This document shows positions 1 to 6,688 of a stretch of DNA of 9,710 bases, one piece after another. The position numbers were made by a program, and so were the translations under genes. The stretch comes from Deltaproteobacteria bacterium (GTDB taxonomy: Bacteria; Desulfobacterota; Desulfobacteria; Desulfobacterales; SG8-13), in the NCBI GenBank assembly GCA_030670715.1, contig DAOVBC010000066.1, positions 1-9,710 of the forward strand. The letters are read 5' to 3'. The notes under the pieces were generated by a model. It made no database searches. It had not been told where the DNA came from and worked only from the letters and a program-made list of their open reading frames with translations. The stretch's first letter is position 1. Each line of letters opens with the position of its first letter.

Positions 1-817
1 ACAGCACCATGGTGCTGGAAATTACACGGTCATTTCTGGCGGTAAAAAAACGCTGAAACAATTGCGGAAACATCGGATCGCAGAAAAACCAGAGCAGCAT
101 AAAACTAAACCAGATGCCAATCGAATACTTGCCAAGTCCCCCCGGTCTTGAAAAAAGTTCCGGATATGATGCCAGGACCTTGCGGTTGGCTTCAACAAAA
201 CCACCATGATGCCCGATGACCATAATCAAAGCCGCAAGCAGCAGCGTAAACATCACTAACCCCTGAAACAGATCTGTCCAGGCCACTGCTCTTAATCCAC
301 CGCGCAGGGTATATAACAGAATAATCACAGTTACCAGGATACAGCCATGCAGGTACGGAAGCCCGATCAGTTCTTCCAGGGCATAGCCGGCAGCCATGGG
401 CTGTAAGGCCAGATAGGGGATGGTAAAAATGATCATCACAAGGGAAAACAAAAAGGATAAAACCGGGCTTTGATACAGCTCCTTAACCAGTTCCGGGGGG
501 GTTACAAGGCCTTTTTTTTGGCCGACTTCCCTGACTTTGCGACCGATAATCCAGAAAGTCAAGGCCATAAATCCCGTGCCGAAGCCCATGATCGGGAAAA
601 AGGCGTAGCCATCACGATAACCTGCCCCGGATGTGCCGAAAACCGTAAAGGCCGAGAAATTGGTGGCCACCATGGTTCCCAGCAAAATAAGCGTGCCGAG
701 TTTACGATCCGCCAGAAAATACGTTTCGGGAGTCGATTTCCAGCGGGTTCGAGCGATAAAACCGATACACAAAACAATCAGAAAATAGGCAACAAGCACA
801 GACACTTTAATAACCAT
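1..817 (-). CDS. Sodium:solute symporter (SSS family), N-terminal part, cut by window edge
   Basis: Integral membrane sodium/solute cotransporter of the SSS family (relatives PutP, PanF, ActP); the substrate cannot be told from this fragment. About 272 codons are visible and stay open at base 1, so the C-terminal half lies outside. The start is ATG at 817-815, preceded by AAAGGAG six bases upstream. The translation begins MVIKVSVLVAYFLIV (first membrane helix), then has the family's unwound-helix region (residues about 35-75, ATNFSAFTVFGTSGAGY) and the SSS signature GGLRAVAWTDLFQG at about residues 172-185, between hydrophobic helices. The family is normally 450-550 residues, so roughly half is present. 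It is transcribed away from the sigma-54 operon at 1272. Its leader carries a terminator-like hairpin (839-866) and probably a sigma-70 promoter (923-951). Family assignment is firm; substrate is unknown. Confidence 0.93.
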   Translation of the reverse strand, partial: MVIKVSVLVAYFLIVLCIGFIARTRWKSTPETYFLADRKLGTLILLGTMVATNFSAFTVFGTSGAGYRDGYAFFPIMGFGTGFMALTFWIIGRKVREVGQKKGLVTPPELVKELYQSPVLSFLFSLVMIIFTIPYLALQPMAAGYALEELIGLPYLHGCILVTVIILLYTLRGGLRAVAWTDLFQGLVMFTLLLAALIMVIGHHGGFVEANRKVLASYPELFSRPGGLGKYSIGIWFSFMLLWFFCDPMFPQLFQRFFTARNDRVISSTMVL

Positions 818-832
818 GGGGATCTCCTTTAA

Positions 833-866
833 TAAAAAAGCCATCCCGACTAAGATCGGGATGGCT
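833..866 (-). terminator. Intrinsic terminator/attenuator hairpin in the symporter leader
   Basis: Perfect 11-bp stem AGCCATCCCGA (839-849) paired with TCGGGATGGCT (856-866), six-base loop. Read on the minus strand the stem is followed at once by TTTTTTATT, the arrangement of a Rho-independent terminator, and then by the Shine-Dalgarno AAAGGAG of the symporter. No minus-strand gene ends upstream, so this is either an attenuator acting on symporter mRNA or a barrier to stray antisense transcripts. I see no known riboswitch consensus in the leader upstream of it. Confidence 0.75.
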
Positions 867-922
867 TTCGCCTGACATAACCTTATTTATACTGGTTCCA
901 ACGTATCGCTGAATTTAAATGC

Positions 923-951
923 GAGTTACTCGTTTCTCATTAAGCTGTCAA
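923..951 (-). promoter_or_regulatory. Putative sigma-70 promoter for the symporter
   Basis: On the minus strand a perfect -35 box TTGACA (951-946) is followed after 17 bases by TAACTC (928-923), a poor -10 box. A short dyad CGAGT-T-ACTCG (922-932) overlaps the -10 position and could be an operator. Transcription would start near 916, giving a leader of about 100 nt that includes the hairpin at 839-866. The -35 match and spacing are good but the -10 is weak. Confidence 0.4.
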
Positions 952-994
952 GATGATTTTATGACCGGAAAGTGTAAATGATTGCTACACTGGG

Positions 995-1079
995 TGTTGC
1001 AAAGGGCAACATCATCCTATCTATATGAATTTATACGATTTACTGCCATTTTCTTTCGCAACGATTTATAAACTGTTGC
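995..1079. promoter_or_regulatory. TGTTGC/GCAACA inverted sites, candidate activator binding region
   Basis: TGTTGC (995-1000) and GCAACA (1006-1011) form a 6-bp inverted repeat with a 5-base spacer. Further half-sites are GCAAC at 1058-1062 and TGTTGC at 1074-1079. The same hexamers occur upstream of the second sigma-54 promoter (6689-6790). The inverted repeat is centred about 212 bases upstream of the predicted start of the sigma-54 transcript and about 87 bases upstream of the predicted symporter start, so it could serve either direction. Binding by the response regulator encoded at 3426-4781 is inferred from the shared motif and spacing only. Confidence 0.45.
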
Positions 1080-1188
1080 CCGATTAATCACTTACGCCCG
1101 GGCTGGTTTCCGTGTCACCGTTGACAACAGGTGTAATAGATTAATTATTAATATAAATTACAAATAGTTATCATATATTTTCGATAAG

Positions 1189-1204
1189 TGGCACCTTGCT
1201 TGCA
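1189..1204 (+). promoter_or_regulatory. Sigma-54 (-24/-12) promoter
   Basis: TGGCACCTTGCTTGCA matches the sigma-54 consensus TGGCACG-N4-TTGCW at every fixed position except the seventh (C for G). The invariant GG (1190-1191) and GC (1202-1203) are 10 bases apart as required. Transcription should start near 1215, 57 bases before the ATG at 1272. An AT-rich stretch (1136-1180) lies between this promoter and the inverted sites at 995-1079, as expected for DNA looping by a distant activator. It reads into the Cys-module genes. Confidence 0.85.
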
Positions 1205-1271
1205 ATCTACTTTGGTAACGAATTGGATCAAGACATCATTCCAGAATTGCAGGGACAAGGAGGTGATGGTG

Positions 1272-1496
1272 ATGAAAGAACATTTTAACAGAAATCATCA
1301 TAATGCTGCCGGGCCGTTCAGGTACTGCCGACTAATGCTGGCGGGTGAAGTATGTCTGCCGAAGCTGTGCCTGTTGAATTACGATTGTTCCCGCTGTGGT
1401 TTTGATCAGTGGCTGGATAATGTTGATACGGTGACGGGAATAGGCCGATCCGAAAATGGTGATACAAATTATGATCGTTATGATCGAGCGGCCTAA
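1272..1496 (+). CDS. Small four-cysteine protein, single copy of the module duplicated in the next gene
   Basis: A 74-residue protein of unknown function. The reading frame is open from a GTG at 1188, but that lies in the sigma-54 promoter. AAGGAGGTG at 1257-1265 places translation at ATG 1272 (an ATG at 1266 is too close to the ribosome site). The core, residues 16-50, carries C19-x13-C33-x5-C39-x2-C42 with the surrounding text LPKLCLLNYDCSRCGFDQWL. The following gene has the same block (APKICTLNYECYHCPFDQML) plus a diverged second copy. Four spaced cysteines suggest zinc or iron-sulfur binding; this is inference. No signal peptide or membrane helix is seen, so it is probably cytoplasmic. 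It is the first gene after the promoter, 81 bases ahead of its larger relative. Confidence 0.8.
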   Translation: MKEHFNRNHHNAAGPFRYCRLMLAGEVCLPKLCLLNYDCSRCGFDQWLDNVDTVTGIGRSENGDTNYDRYDRAA

Positions 1497-1577
1497 CCAG
1501 AATATTTCATGAAATACCCAGGCTAACTTTTAAGATAACCAGGTCCGCCTGACGATTTAATGAAAGGAGGAATCGAA

Positions 1578-2534
1578 ATGTTAACCGATACATCCATAAA
1601 GATAAAAAGGCAGAGCAAGCACAGAAAGACCGCGCGGGTGATCGGTTTCCAGGTGCTTGAAAATGAATGCATCTGGATGAAAGCCGGGGTGGTCAATTTC
1701 CGTACATGTGATCATGTCTATGACTGTAACAATTGTGCCTTTGATAAAGGCATGCGCAAAGCAATGAAAATCGGTGACCGCGGTGATTCGAGGGAAATCG
1801 CCCCAAGATGGGTCGAGTATCTCCAAAAGACCTATCACGGTGCATCCCGGCCGTGTCGCCATTCCTTAACCGGGCGCATTGATGCGCCGAAAATCTGCAC
1901 CCTTAACTACGAATGCTACCATTGCCCCTTCGATCAGATGCTGGATGATGCGGATGTAGCCCGGGAGCCCGATACCCCCGCTTATCACCTGGCTTCGGGG
2001 TACAAGATGGCCGATGGCTATTATTATCACATGGGGCACAGCTGGATCCGTTTCGAGCACGGCGGACGTGTTAGAGTCGGCCTTGACGATTTCGCCGCCA
2101 GACTTTTCGGTGCCCCGGGGGCGGTAAATCTCCCGCCGCTGGGAGAGAGTCTGAAGCAGCATCATGTCGGATGGACATTTGCCCGCGAAAGTAGACAGGC
2201 GGCAATCCTGTCTCCGGCTTCCGGAACCGTTCTCGCCGTAAATCACAAAGCCCGTGAACATCCGGAGATCACCCACGAGGATCCCTACCGGGAGGGCTGG
2301 CTGATGATTCTGGAACCCGCGACCCCTAAACGAGATCTCAAAGGCCTTTACTTCGGGGAGGATAGTTTTCACTGGATGGAACAGGAGGTCCAAAAGCTCA
2401 TGGGACTGCTGGGCGAGGAATATGAAAAACTGGCGGCCACCGGTGGTGAGCCGATCGGTGACGTTTACGGGAATTCCCCAGAGCTCGATTGGGACATTCT
2501 GGTACAAAAGTTTCTCGGAACCAAAAGAATTTGA
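1578..2534 (+). CDS. Double Cys-module protein with C-terminal glycine-cleavage H-like domain lacking the lipoyl lysine
   Basis: 318 residues from ATG 1578, chosen because AAAGGAGG at 1563-1570 sits seven bases upstream; the in-frame ATG at 1560 precedes that site. Two N-terminal cysteine modules are visible: C31-x12-C44-x5-C50-x2-C53 and C93-x13-C107-x5-C113-x2-C116. Residues about 148-260 resemble GcvH: HMGHSWIRFE, VRVGLDDFAARLFG, LPPLG, SPASGTVLAVN and HEDPYREGWLM follow in the order of a typical H-protein. True H-proteins carry lipoate on the Lys of ESVKA; here the segment is ESRQA (204-208) and is about two residues shorter before the SPASG turn, so it should not be lipoylated. A role in glycine cleavage is therefore unlikely; a binding, scaffold or regulatory role is possible. 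It is probably co-transcribed with the small Cys protein from the sigma-54 promoter. The domain call is good, the function unknown. Confidence 0.88.
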   Translation: MLTDTSIKIKRQSKHRKTARVIGFQVLENECIWMKAGVVNFRTCDHVYDCNNCAFDKGMRKAMKIGDRGDSREIAPRWVEYLQKTYHGASRPCRHSLTGRIDAPKICTLNYECYHCPFDQMLDDADVAREPDTPAYHLASGYKMADGYYYHMGHSWIRFEHGGRVRVGLDDFAARLFGAPGAVNLPPLGESLKQHHVGWTFARESRQAAILSPASGTVLAVNHKAREHPEITHEDPYREGWLMILEPATPKRDLKGLYFGEDSFHWMEQEVQKLMGLLGEEYEKLAATGGEPIGDVYGNSPELDWDILVQKFLGTKRI

Positions 2535-2577
2535 TTCTCTCTGCCGGGAGCATGGCACTTCATGCCGCTAAAGGATC

Positions 2578-2812
2578 GTCCTGCTTGCAGCAGGACTAGA
2601 GGCGCACTACGTTCAGTACCTGCGCTCCGTTTGAGGAGCGCTTCGCTCTGGACGAGCTTAGCTTGAGGCAAAAAATTTATTTTCTAATTGCCTTTTGCCT
2701 CAAGGCCGAAGGCCGATCCTCAAGAGCCCGAAGGGCTCGATCCTCAATCCGCCGCGGCGGAGATCCTCAAGGCCCATAGGGCCGCTCATTCATCAGGCTT
2801 TAGCCTGATGAA
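2578..2812. repeat. Array of short hairpins with repeated CCTCAA linker between convergent genes
   Basis: At least seven consecutive short inverted repeats fill the space between two convergent genes. Stems: GTCCTGCT/AGCAGGAC (2578-2596, triloop); GCGCA/TGCGC (2602-2625); GCGCTCC/GGAGCGC (2622-2641, which excludes the preceding and following stems); GAGCG/CGCTC (2636-2648); GGCC-GAA-GGCC (2704-2714); GAGCCC-GAA-GGGCTC (2724-2738); TCCGCC-GC-GGCGGA (2748-2761); GGCCC-ATA-GGGCC (2771-2783); TTCATCAGGC/GCCTGATGAA (2789-2812). The right half has the spacer (GAT)CCTCAA before hairpins at 2698, 2718, 2742 and 2765, a period of 20-24 bases. The left half has it inverted (TTGAGG at 2631 and 2663). 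TTGAGGCAAAA (2663-2673) and TTTTGCCTCAA (2693-2703) form the central dyad. Stem sequences differ while loop size and linker persist, so structure seems to be conserved. No matching coding frame was found. Confidence 0.8.
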
Positions 2813-2847
2813 AAATCTCTCTGGAACCGGATTACTGTGTTGGGTTG

Positions 2848-3399
2848 TTATTGGCGTTGAAGCGCATCACGAAAATACGCCGTGCAATATCGGCAGAAAA
2901 AAAGCGGGGTTTCATCCAGTTCCTCGAGATTTCCGGAGAAATGCATCAGACATTTGTCATCATCGCAGTGCATAAGATTAAAAAGATGCCCCAGTTCATG
3001 CAGGGCGACCTTTGCCGTGCGTTCGTATACCAGAGAATCCGGCACGGAAGCACCTTTTAGATTGTTCTGCAGACGATATGTGGAGACCAGCGCCATCTTG
3101 CCCCCCTGCCGGGCTTCTCCGAAAACATGGGTGAAGATCGGAACAAAAAGGTCAACGGCCAAAACACCGATGACCTTTTCATATCCGTCAAATGATTCAG
3201 AATCTATGGTTTTTAGAATAACACCGCAATCATATTGAAAGCGATTTTCATTCAAGGCAAAATGAGGGTGTGCGACAGAGGGGAGAATTTCGGCATCGAG
3301 ATTCAGATAACCGGAAATATGGGCGGCGATCACTTTGAGAAAAACCGCCGCAACATCTCCAATTGCAACAACACCAATGGGTTTCTTTTTCTGGGGCAT
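2848..3399 (-). CDS. amzA: Archaemetzincin-type zinc metalloprotease
   Basis: A 183-residue predicted zinc metallopeptidase of the archaemetzincin family, known in archaea, some bacteria and vertebrates. The signature is H134-E135-x2-H138-x5-H144-C145-x4-C150-x-M152-x16-C169-x2-C172: three His ligands for catalytic zinc, Glu135 as general base, and four cysteines for the structural zinc. The metzincin Gly that usually follows in HExxHxxGxxH is Asn141 here. Length agrees with the family (about 170-200). The N-terminus (KPIGVVAIGDV) is not a signal peptide, so it is probably cytoplasmic. The start is ATG 3399-3397, 26 bases after the response-regulator stop; no clear Shine-Dalgarno precedes it, so translation may depend on the upstream gene. 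It is the last gene of the kinase/regulator transcript. The natural substrate is unknown; Cys-module proteins from the facing operon are one speculative possibility. Confidence 0.9.
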   Translation of the reverse strand: MPQKKKPIGVVAIGDVAAVFLKVIAAHISGYLNLDAEILPSVAHPHFALNENRFQYDCGVILKTIDSESFDGYEKVIGVLAVDLFVPIFTHVFGEARQGGKMALVSTYRLQNNLKGASVPDSLVYERTAKVALHELGHLFNLMHCDDDKCLMHFSGNLEELDETPLFFCRYCTAYFRDALQRQ

Positions 3400-3425
3400 A
3401 AATCAAATCTATTTGGGGTCAGTTC

Positions 3426-4781
3426 TCAGACGACCGGCGGAGCCTTTTCCAGCCCCAATCGTTTTATTTTCTTGTGCAGGGTCACCCGGTTGATGCCAAG
3501 AATAGCGGAAGATCGGGTTATATTCCAGTCGTTTTCATCCAGCACTTTCAGGATTTGAAATATTTCCATGTCACGTAATGTCTGTGATTCGGCGACCGGG
3601 GCGGAGGAAGGTTTCAGGAATGCGAAATCAGTTGCCCCCAGTGTCCGGGAACCGGACAGAACCACCGCTCTTTCAATTGCGTTTTCCAGCTCACGGACAT
3701 TGCCCGGCCAGCTATACTGCCTTAGAAGCTGCATCGTTTCCGGTGAGATGCGATCGACCCGCTTGGACATTTCCTGACTGTATTTTTTCAGGAAATGGTC
3801 GATTAACAGCGGGATATCCTCCTTTCGCGCCCGTAAAGGCGGGATGGGGATTTGAATGACGTTGATGCGGTAGAAAAAATCCTCCCGAAAAGATCCGTCT
3901 GCAATGGCAGCCTCAAGATTTTGCCGGGTGGCCGAGATGAGACGAAAGTCCACGTCGATGGGGTCTCTGCTGCCCAGCCGGGTGATTTTTTTCTCTTCCA
4001 GTACGCGCAATAAATCGACCTGCATCTTGGCGCTGATTTCGCCGATCTCATCCAAAAACAGCGTGCCGCCGGATACGACCTCCAAAAATCCCTTACTTGA
4101 GCGGGTGGCCCCGGTAAACGCCCCTTTCTGATGACCGAAAAGTTCGCTTTCCAGCAGTGAATCCGGTACGGCGCCGCAGTTGATGGCAATAAACGGGAAA
4201 TGCGCCCGGGAACTTTTGGCATGAATGGCTTTGGCAACCAGTTCCTTGCCGGTACCGGTTTCGCCTGTCAACAGGATAGAGGAGTCGCTTTTGGCCACCT
4301 CCGGGATCAGTTTGAAAATTTCCTCCATCGATTCGGCCTGGCCGATGATATTGTCGAAACGGGTGATTTTTTCCAGGCACCCTTTCAGGTAGTTGTATTC
4401 CGAGGTCAGTTTCTTCTGCTGATTTATTTTTTCCAGGACCAGCGAAAGCTGCTCCGGTTTAAACGGTTTGAGCAAATAGTCGCTCGCGCCCGCCTTCATG
4501 GCTTTGACGGATGACTCGATGGATCCGTAGGCAGTAATAATGACAACAATTGTGTCAGGGTAGCCCGTCTTTACTTTTTCAAGCAGCTCGATTCCGTCCA
4601 TACCGGGCATTTTGATATCCACAAAGAGAATGTCGTAGGGAAATTTTTCGATCTTTTCCAACGCCTCAAAACCGGATGCAGCCGTAGCCACGGAGTGTCC
4701 GTCTTTTTCGAACCAGTGTAAAAAGGATTCTCGAACAATCATTTCATCATCGACAATCATGATTCGCAGCTTTTCAGCCAT
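3426..4781 (-). CDS. NtrC-family sigma-54-dependent response regulator
   Basis: 451 residues in the classical three-domain layout. The receiver (about 5-120) has the acidic pair Asp11-Asp12, phospho-acceptor Asp55 in LFVDIKMPG, Thr83 and Lys105 in LLKPF. The AAA+ domain (about 143-375) has Walker A GETGTGKE (173-180), the sigma-54 contact loop GAFTGA (220-225) and Walker B TLFLDE (240-245). A Fis-type helix-turn-helix ends the protein (SSAILGINRVTLHKKIKRLG). All catalytic residues are intact, so it should hydrolyse ATP and open sigma-54 promoters when phosphorylated. ATG 4781 follows GGGAGG by six bases. It lies 104 bases after the kinase gene, its likely cognate, and 26 bases before amzA. 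Likely targets are the two sigma-54 promoters at 1189 and 6874, on the basis of shared inverted sites; this is inference. Confidence 0.96.
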   Translation of the reverse strand: MAEKLRIMIVDDEMIVRESFLHWFEKDGHSVATAASGFEALEKIEKFPYDILFVDIKMPGMDGIELLEKVKTGYPDTIVVIITAYGSIESSVKAMKAGASDYLLKPFKPEQLSLVLEKINQQKKLTSEYNYLKGCLEKITRFDNIIGQAESMEEIFKLIPEVAKSDSSILLTGETGTGKELVAKAIHAKSSRAHFPFIAINCGAVPDSLLESELFGHQKGAFTGATRSSKGFLEVVSGGTLFLDEIGEISAKMQVDLLRVLEEKKITRLGSRDPIDVDFRLISATRQNLEAAIADGSFREDFFYRINVIQIPIPPLRARKEDIPLLIDHFLKKYSQEMSKRVDRISPETMQLLRQYSWPGNVRELENAIERAVVLSGSRTLGATDFAFLKPSSAPVAESQTLRDMEIFQILKVLDENDWNITRSSAILGINRVTLHKKIKRLGLEKAPPVV

Positions 4782-4885
4782 AACAATCCTCCCATGGGTT
4801 GTTATTACTTAGTAGAATGCTTTGTTTCCTAAGCAGGTTTGAGAAATCTGTCTCTATGTCAAATCAGCACCGTCTCTATTCTTTA

Positions 4886-6418
4886 TTATAGCTTCGCAGG
4901 CAACGTCAGTGTAAATGTAGTTCCCTGTCCCGGTGTGCTCTGTACATTAATCTTGCCGCCGTGGTTTTTTACAACACCGTACACAATCGACAGCCCCAGT
5001 CCTGTTCCTTCCCCCTCCGGTTTGGTGGTGAAAAATGGGTCGTACAGGTGATCCACATTTTCCCCGGGGATACCGCAACCGGTGTCTTGAATCTCTACCT
5101 GAAAGCGCTTCTTGTTTTTATCCAGTCGAGACTTTACCTGAAGCTTGCCGCCTTCCGGCATCGCTTCGATGGCATTAAAAATCAGGTTGAGCACGCACTG
5201 CTGAAGGCGGTTGGTGTCTCCTCTGACCATAAGCATTTCCGGGGCCAGCTCCACTGTGAGCTGAATATTCTGAAGCTCTATCTTGTGACGTGTTAAAGAA
5301 ATAACGGCGGTGATAACATCGTTCATATCGACATCGGTGAATCCCAGCGGAGTTTCACGGGAAAATGAAAGCAGGCCGGAGACGATGTTGCCGCAGCGAT
5401 CAAGTTCCGTTGACATCATTGCCAGGTACTGTTTGAATTTTTCTACGTCTTCGGCGTGGAGCGTATTGTTCGCCAGCATTTCCTGCATGAGATGGCTGAA
5501 CGTCAGCAGCCCCTGAATAGGATTGTTGATTTCGTGCACACAGCTGGCCACAAGTTTCCCCAGAGAAATCATTCGATCCTCCTGAACCATCCGGTTGAGA
5601 TCCGCCTTAATTTTCTCGAGCCGTGCCGCCCAGCGGGTTGATATTTCCTCGGTGACATCCCGCCAAATTTCTATGATTCGAATGATTTCACCATGTTGAT
5701 CTTTGAGTGGATAGGTAACAATATTGCCGTAGCTCGAGTCTTCCTTCGGTCCGGCGAATTCATGGATAACGTGGGCGGATTTGCCGGTTTTCATGGTTTC
5801 CACCATCGGACATTTCAGGGTCGGTATGGCAATAGCGCAGGGGGCACTCAAACCATAGTAAGTCTCATAACAATAAGACCCGATAACATCGGTTTTTGTT
5901 TTGTTAACCATATTTAAATATGCCTCATTTGCTTCAGCGATCGTAAAATCGGTGTTTAACACCGCAATGGCGGCGTTGCTTTGCTGGATCAGAAAATCGG
6001 ATGACATCTTTTCAAGGATCACCTGGTGCTCGGCCTCTTTTAACCGCTGGTTGATGCTGAACAGGGTTCTCAGCAGTTTGCCGATATTGTGCTCCACCAC
6101 ACCCACACCTTTCGGCCGGAGTTTAATAAGATCAAGCAGCACGTCCCGGCTGTTCGTCAATTCAATGATACCGTCCAGGTCTTTAATTTTAAAAAAATCC
6201 CGAAAGTCATCTGTGGTGTATATTCCCATCTCCTGTGCCATCTGCAGTCCTTCCGCCTGGGGATCGATATCGCACACACCGACAAGTTCGATGTTCAGCA
6301 AAGGAAAAGATTCACTCTTGATGAGTTCCAGGAAAAATTTGCAGGTCCGTCCACCGCCGACAATTGCCAGTGTAAATGGCAATTTGTCGGAATGGCGTTC
6401 ACTTATTTCGGAAAGCAT
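4886..6418 (-). CDS. Sensor histidine kinase: Rossmann-like N-terminus, PAS, HisKA, HATPase
   Basis: 510 residues from ATG 6418, chosen because GGAG lies nine bases upstream. The frame is open to a TTG at 6466 and has another ATG at 6433, both without a ribosome site. Residues about 15-120 look like a nucleotide-binding Rossmann fold: a beta strand plus glycine loop (TLAIVGGGR, 16-24) and a second strand ending VGVCDIDP, as in Gfo/Idh/MocA-type oxidoreductases. A PAS domain (about 140-260) holds Cys183, Cys194 and Cys203. A coiled linker leads to the phospho-acceptor His295 (HEINNP). The ATPase domain has an N box (LNLIFNAIEAM), DTGCGIP (445-451) and GTGLGLS (471-477). No membrane helix is seen, so it should be a cytoplasmic sensor. 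It likely phosphorylates the regulator encoded next. What it senses is not shown by sequence; NAD(P)(H) or a metal/redox state is an inference. Confidence 0.94.
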   Translation of the reverse strand: MLSEISERHSDKLPFTLAIVGGGRTCKFFLELIKSESFPLLNIELVGVCDIDPQAEGLQMAQEMGIYTTDDFRDFFKIKDLDGIIELTNSRDVLLDLIKLRPKGVGVVEHNIGKLLRTLFSINQRLKEAEHQVILEKMSSDFLIQQSNAAIAVLNTDFTIAEANEAYLNMVNKTKTDVIGSYCYETYYGLSAPCAIAIPTLKCPMVETMKTGKSAHVIHEFAGPKEDSSYGNIVTYPLKDQHGEIIRIIEIWRDVTEEISTRWAARLEKIKADLNRMVQEDRMISLGKLVASCVHEINNPIQGLLTFSHLMQEMLANNTLHAEDVEKFKQYLAMMSTELDRCGNIVSGLLSFSRETPLGFTDVDMNDVITAVISLTRHKIELQNIQLTVELAPEMLMVRGDTNRLQQCVLNLIFNAIEAMPEGGKLQVKSRLDKNKKRFQVEIQDTGCGIPGENVDHLYDPFFTTKPEGEGTGLGLSIVYGVVKNHGGKINVQSTPGQGTTFTLTLPAKL

Positions 6419-6623
6419 GACGGCATTCTCCATTAAGTAGGGGACAGGGGTTGGTTTTGTTCTCAAAGGAAATACTCATGATTTCCCGTGTAAAGTGCCG
6501 GTTCGAGCCGTCATCCCGGATAAATGGAGCGCGGGGCAGCTATAATGTGATGAAGACTGAAGACCGGTCTGATCGAGACAGTGAAGCAGAGATGGTCCGA
6601 TATAATCTTGTGTATGCATTAGA

Positions 6624-6652
6624 AAAATAGACAAAAATCTTCACCGAGTCAA
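6624..6652 (-). promoter_or_regulatory. Putative sigma-70 promoter for the kinase/regulator/amzA transcript
   Basis: On the minus strand TTGACT (6652-6647) and TATTTT (6629-6624) are separated by 17 bases, giving a start near 6617 and a leader of about 200 nt. Two other minus-strand features nearby are weaker. I found no sigma-54 promoter facing the kinase, so the sensor/regulator pair is probably made at a basal level independent of its own activator. Confidence 0.4.
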
Positions 6653-6688
6653 GGGATTGCTGCCCATTGGCGGCATATTTTTAGCAGA

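Noticed and set aside
1188..1271. Upstream extension of the small Cys protein from a GTG at 1188
   Set aside because: The extension overlaps the sigma-54 promoter (1189-1204) and would begin before the expected transcript start; the strong ribosome site at 1257-1265 supports ATG 1272.
1503..1516. 14-base perfect palindrome TATTTCATGAAATA between the two Cys-module genes
   Set aside because: Short and AT-rich, a single copy, with no relation to the other sites; likely chance.
1866..2558. 230-codon open frame on the minus strand
   Set aside because: It is antisense to the Cys-module/H-like gene, shows no recognisable domain and has no supporting ribosome site; the plus-strand protein has clear motifs.
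2663..2703. TTGAGGCAAAA/TTTTGCCTCAA as a plain bidirectional terminator
   Set aside because: The loop is about 19 bases, and the T-runs lie inside the repeat instead of after the stem; it fits better as the axis of the hairpin array.
2704..2812. CRISPR array
   Set aside because: Only the six-to-nine-base linker is constant, units are 20-24 bases, and the variable parts are themselves palindromic, unlike CRISPR spacers.
4782..4885. Separate promoter for the response regulator (minus-strand TTGACA in the 104-base gap)
   Set aside because: No acceptable -10 box follows at 15-19 bases; co-transcription with the kinase is simpler.
6478..6630. 50-codon plus-strand ORF with AAAGGA eight bases before its ATG
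   Set aside because: No domain or homology recognised, no promoter of its own, and it lies antisense to the likely kinase promoter and leader. It cannot be wholly excluded as a small gene.
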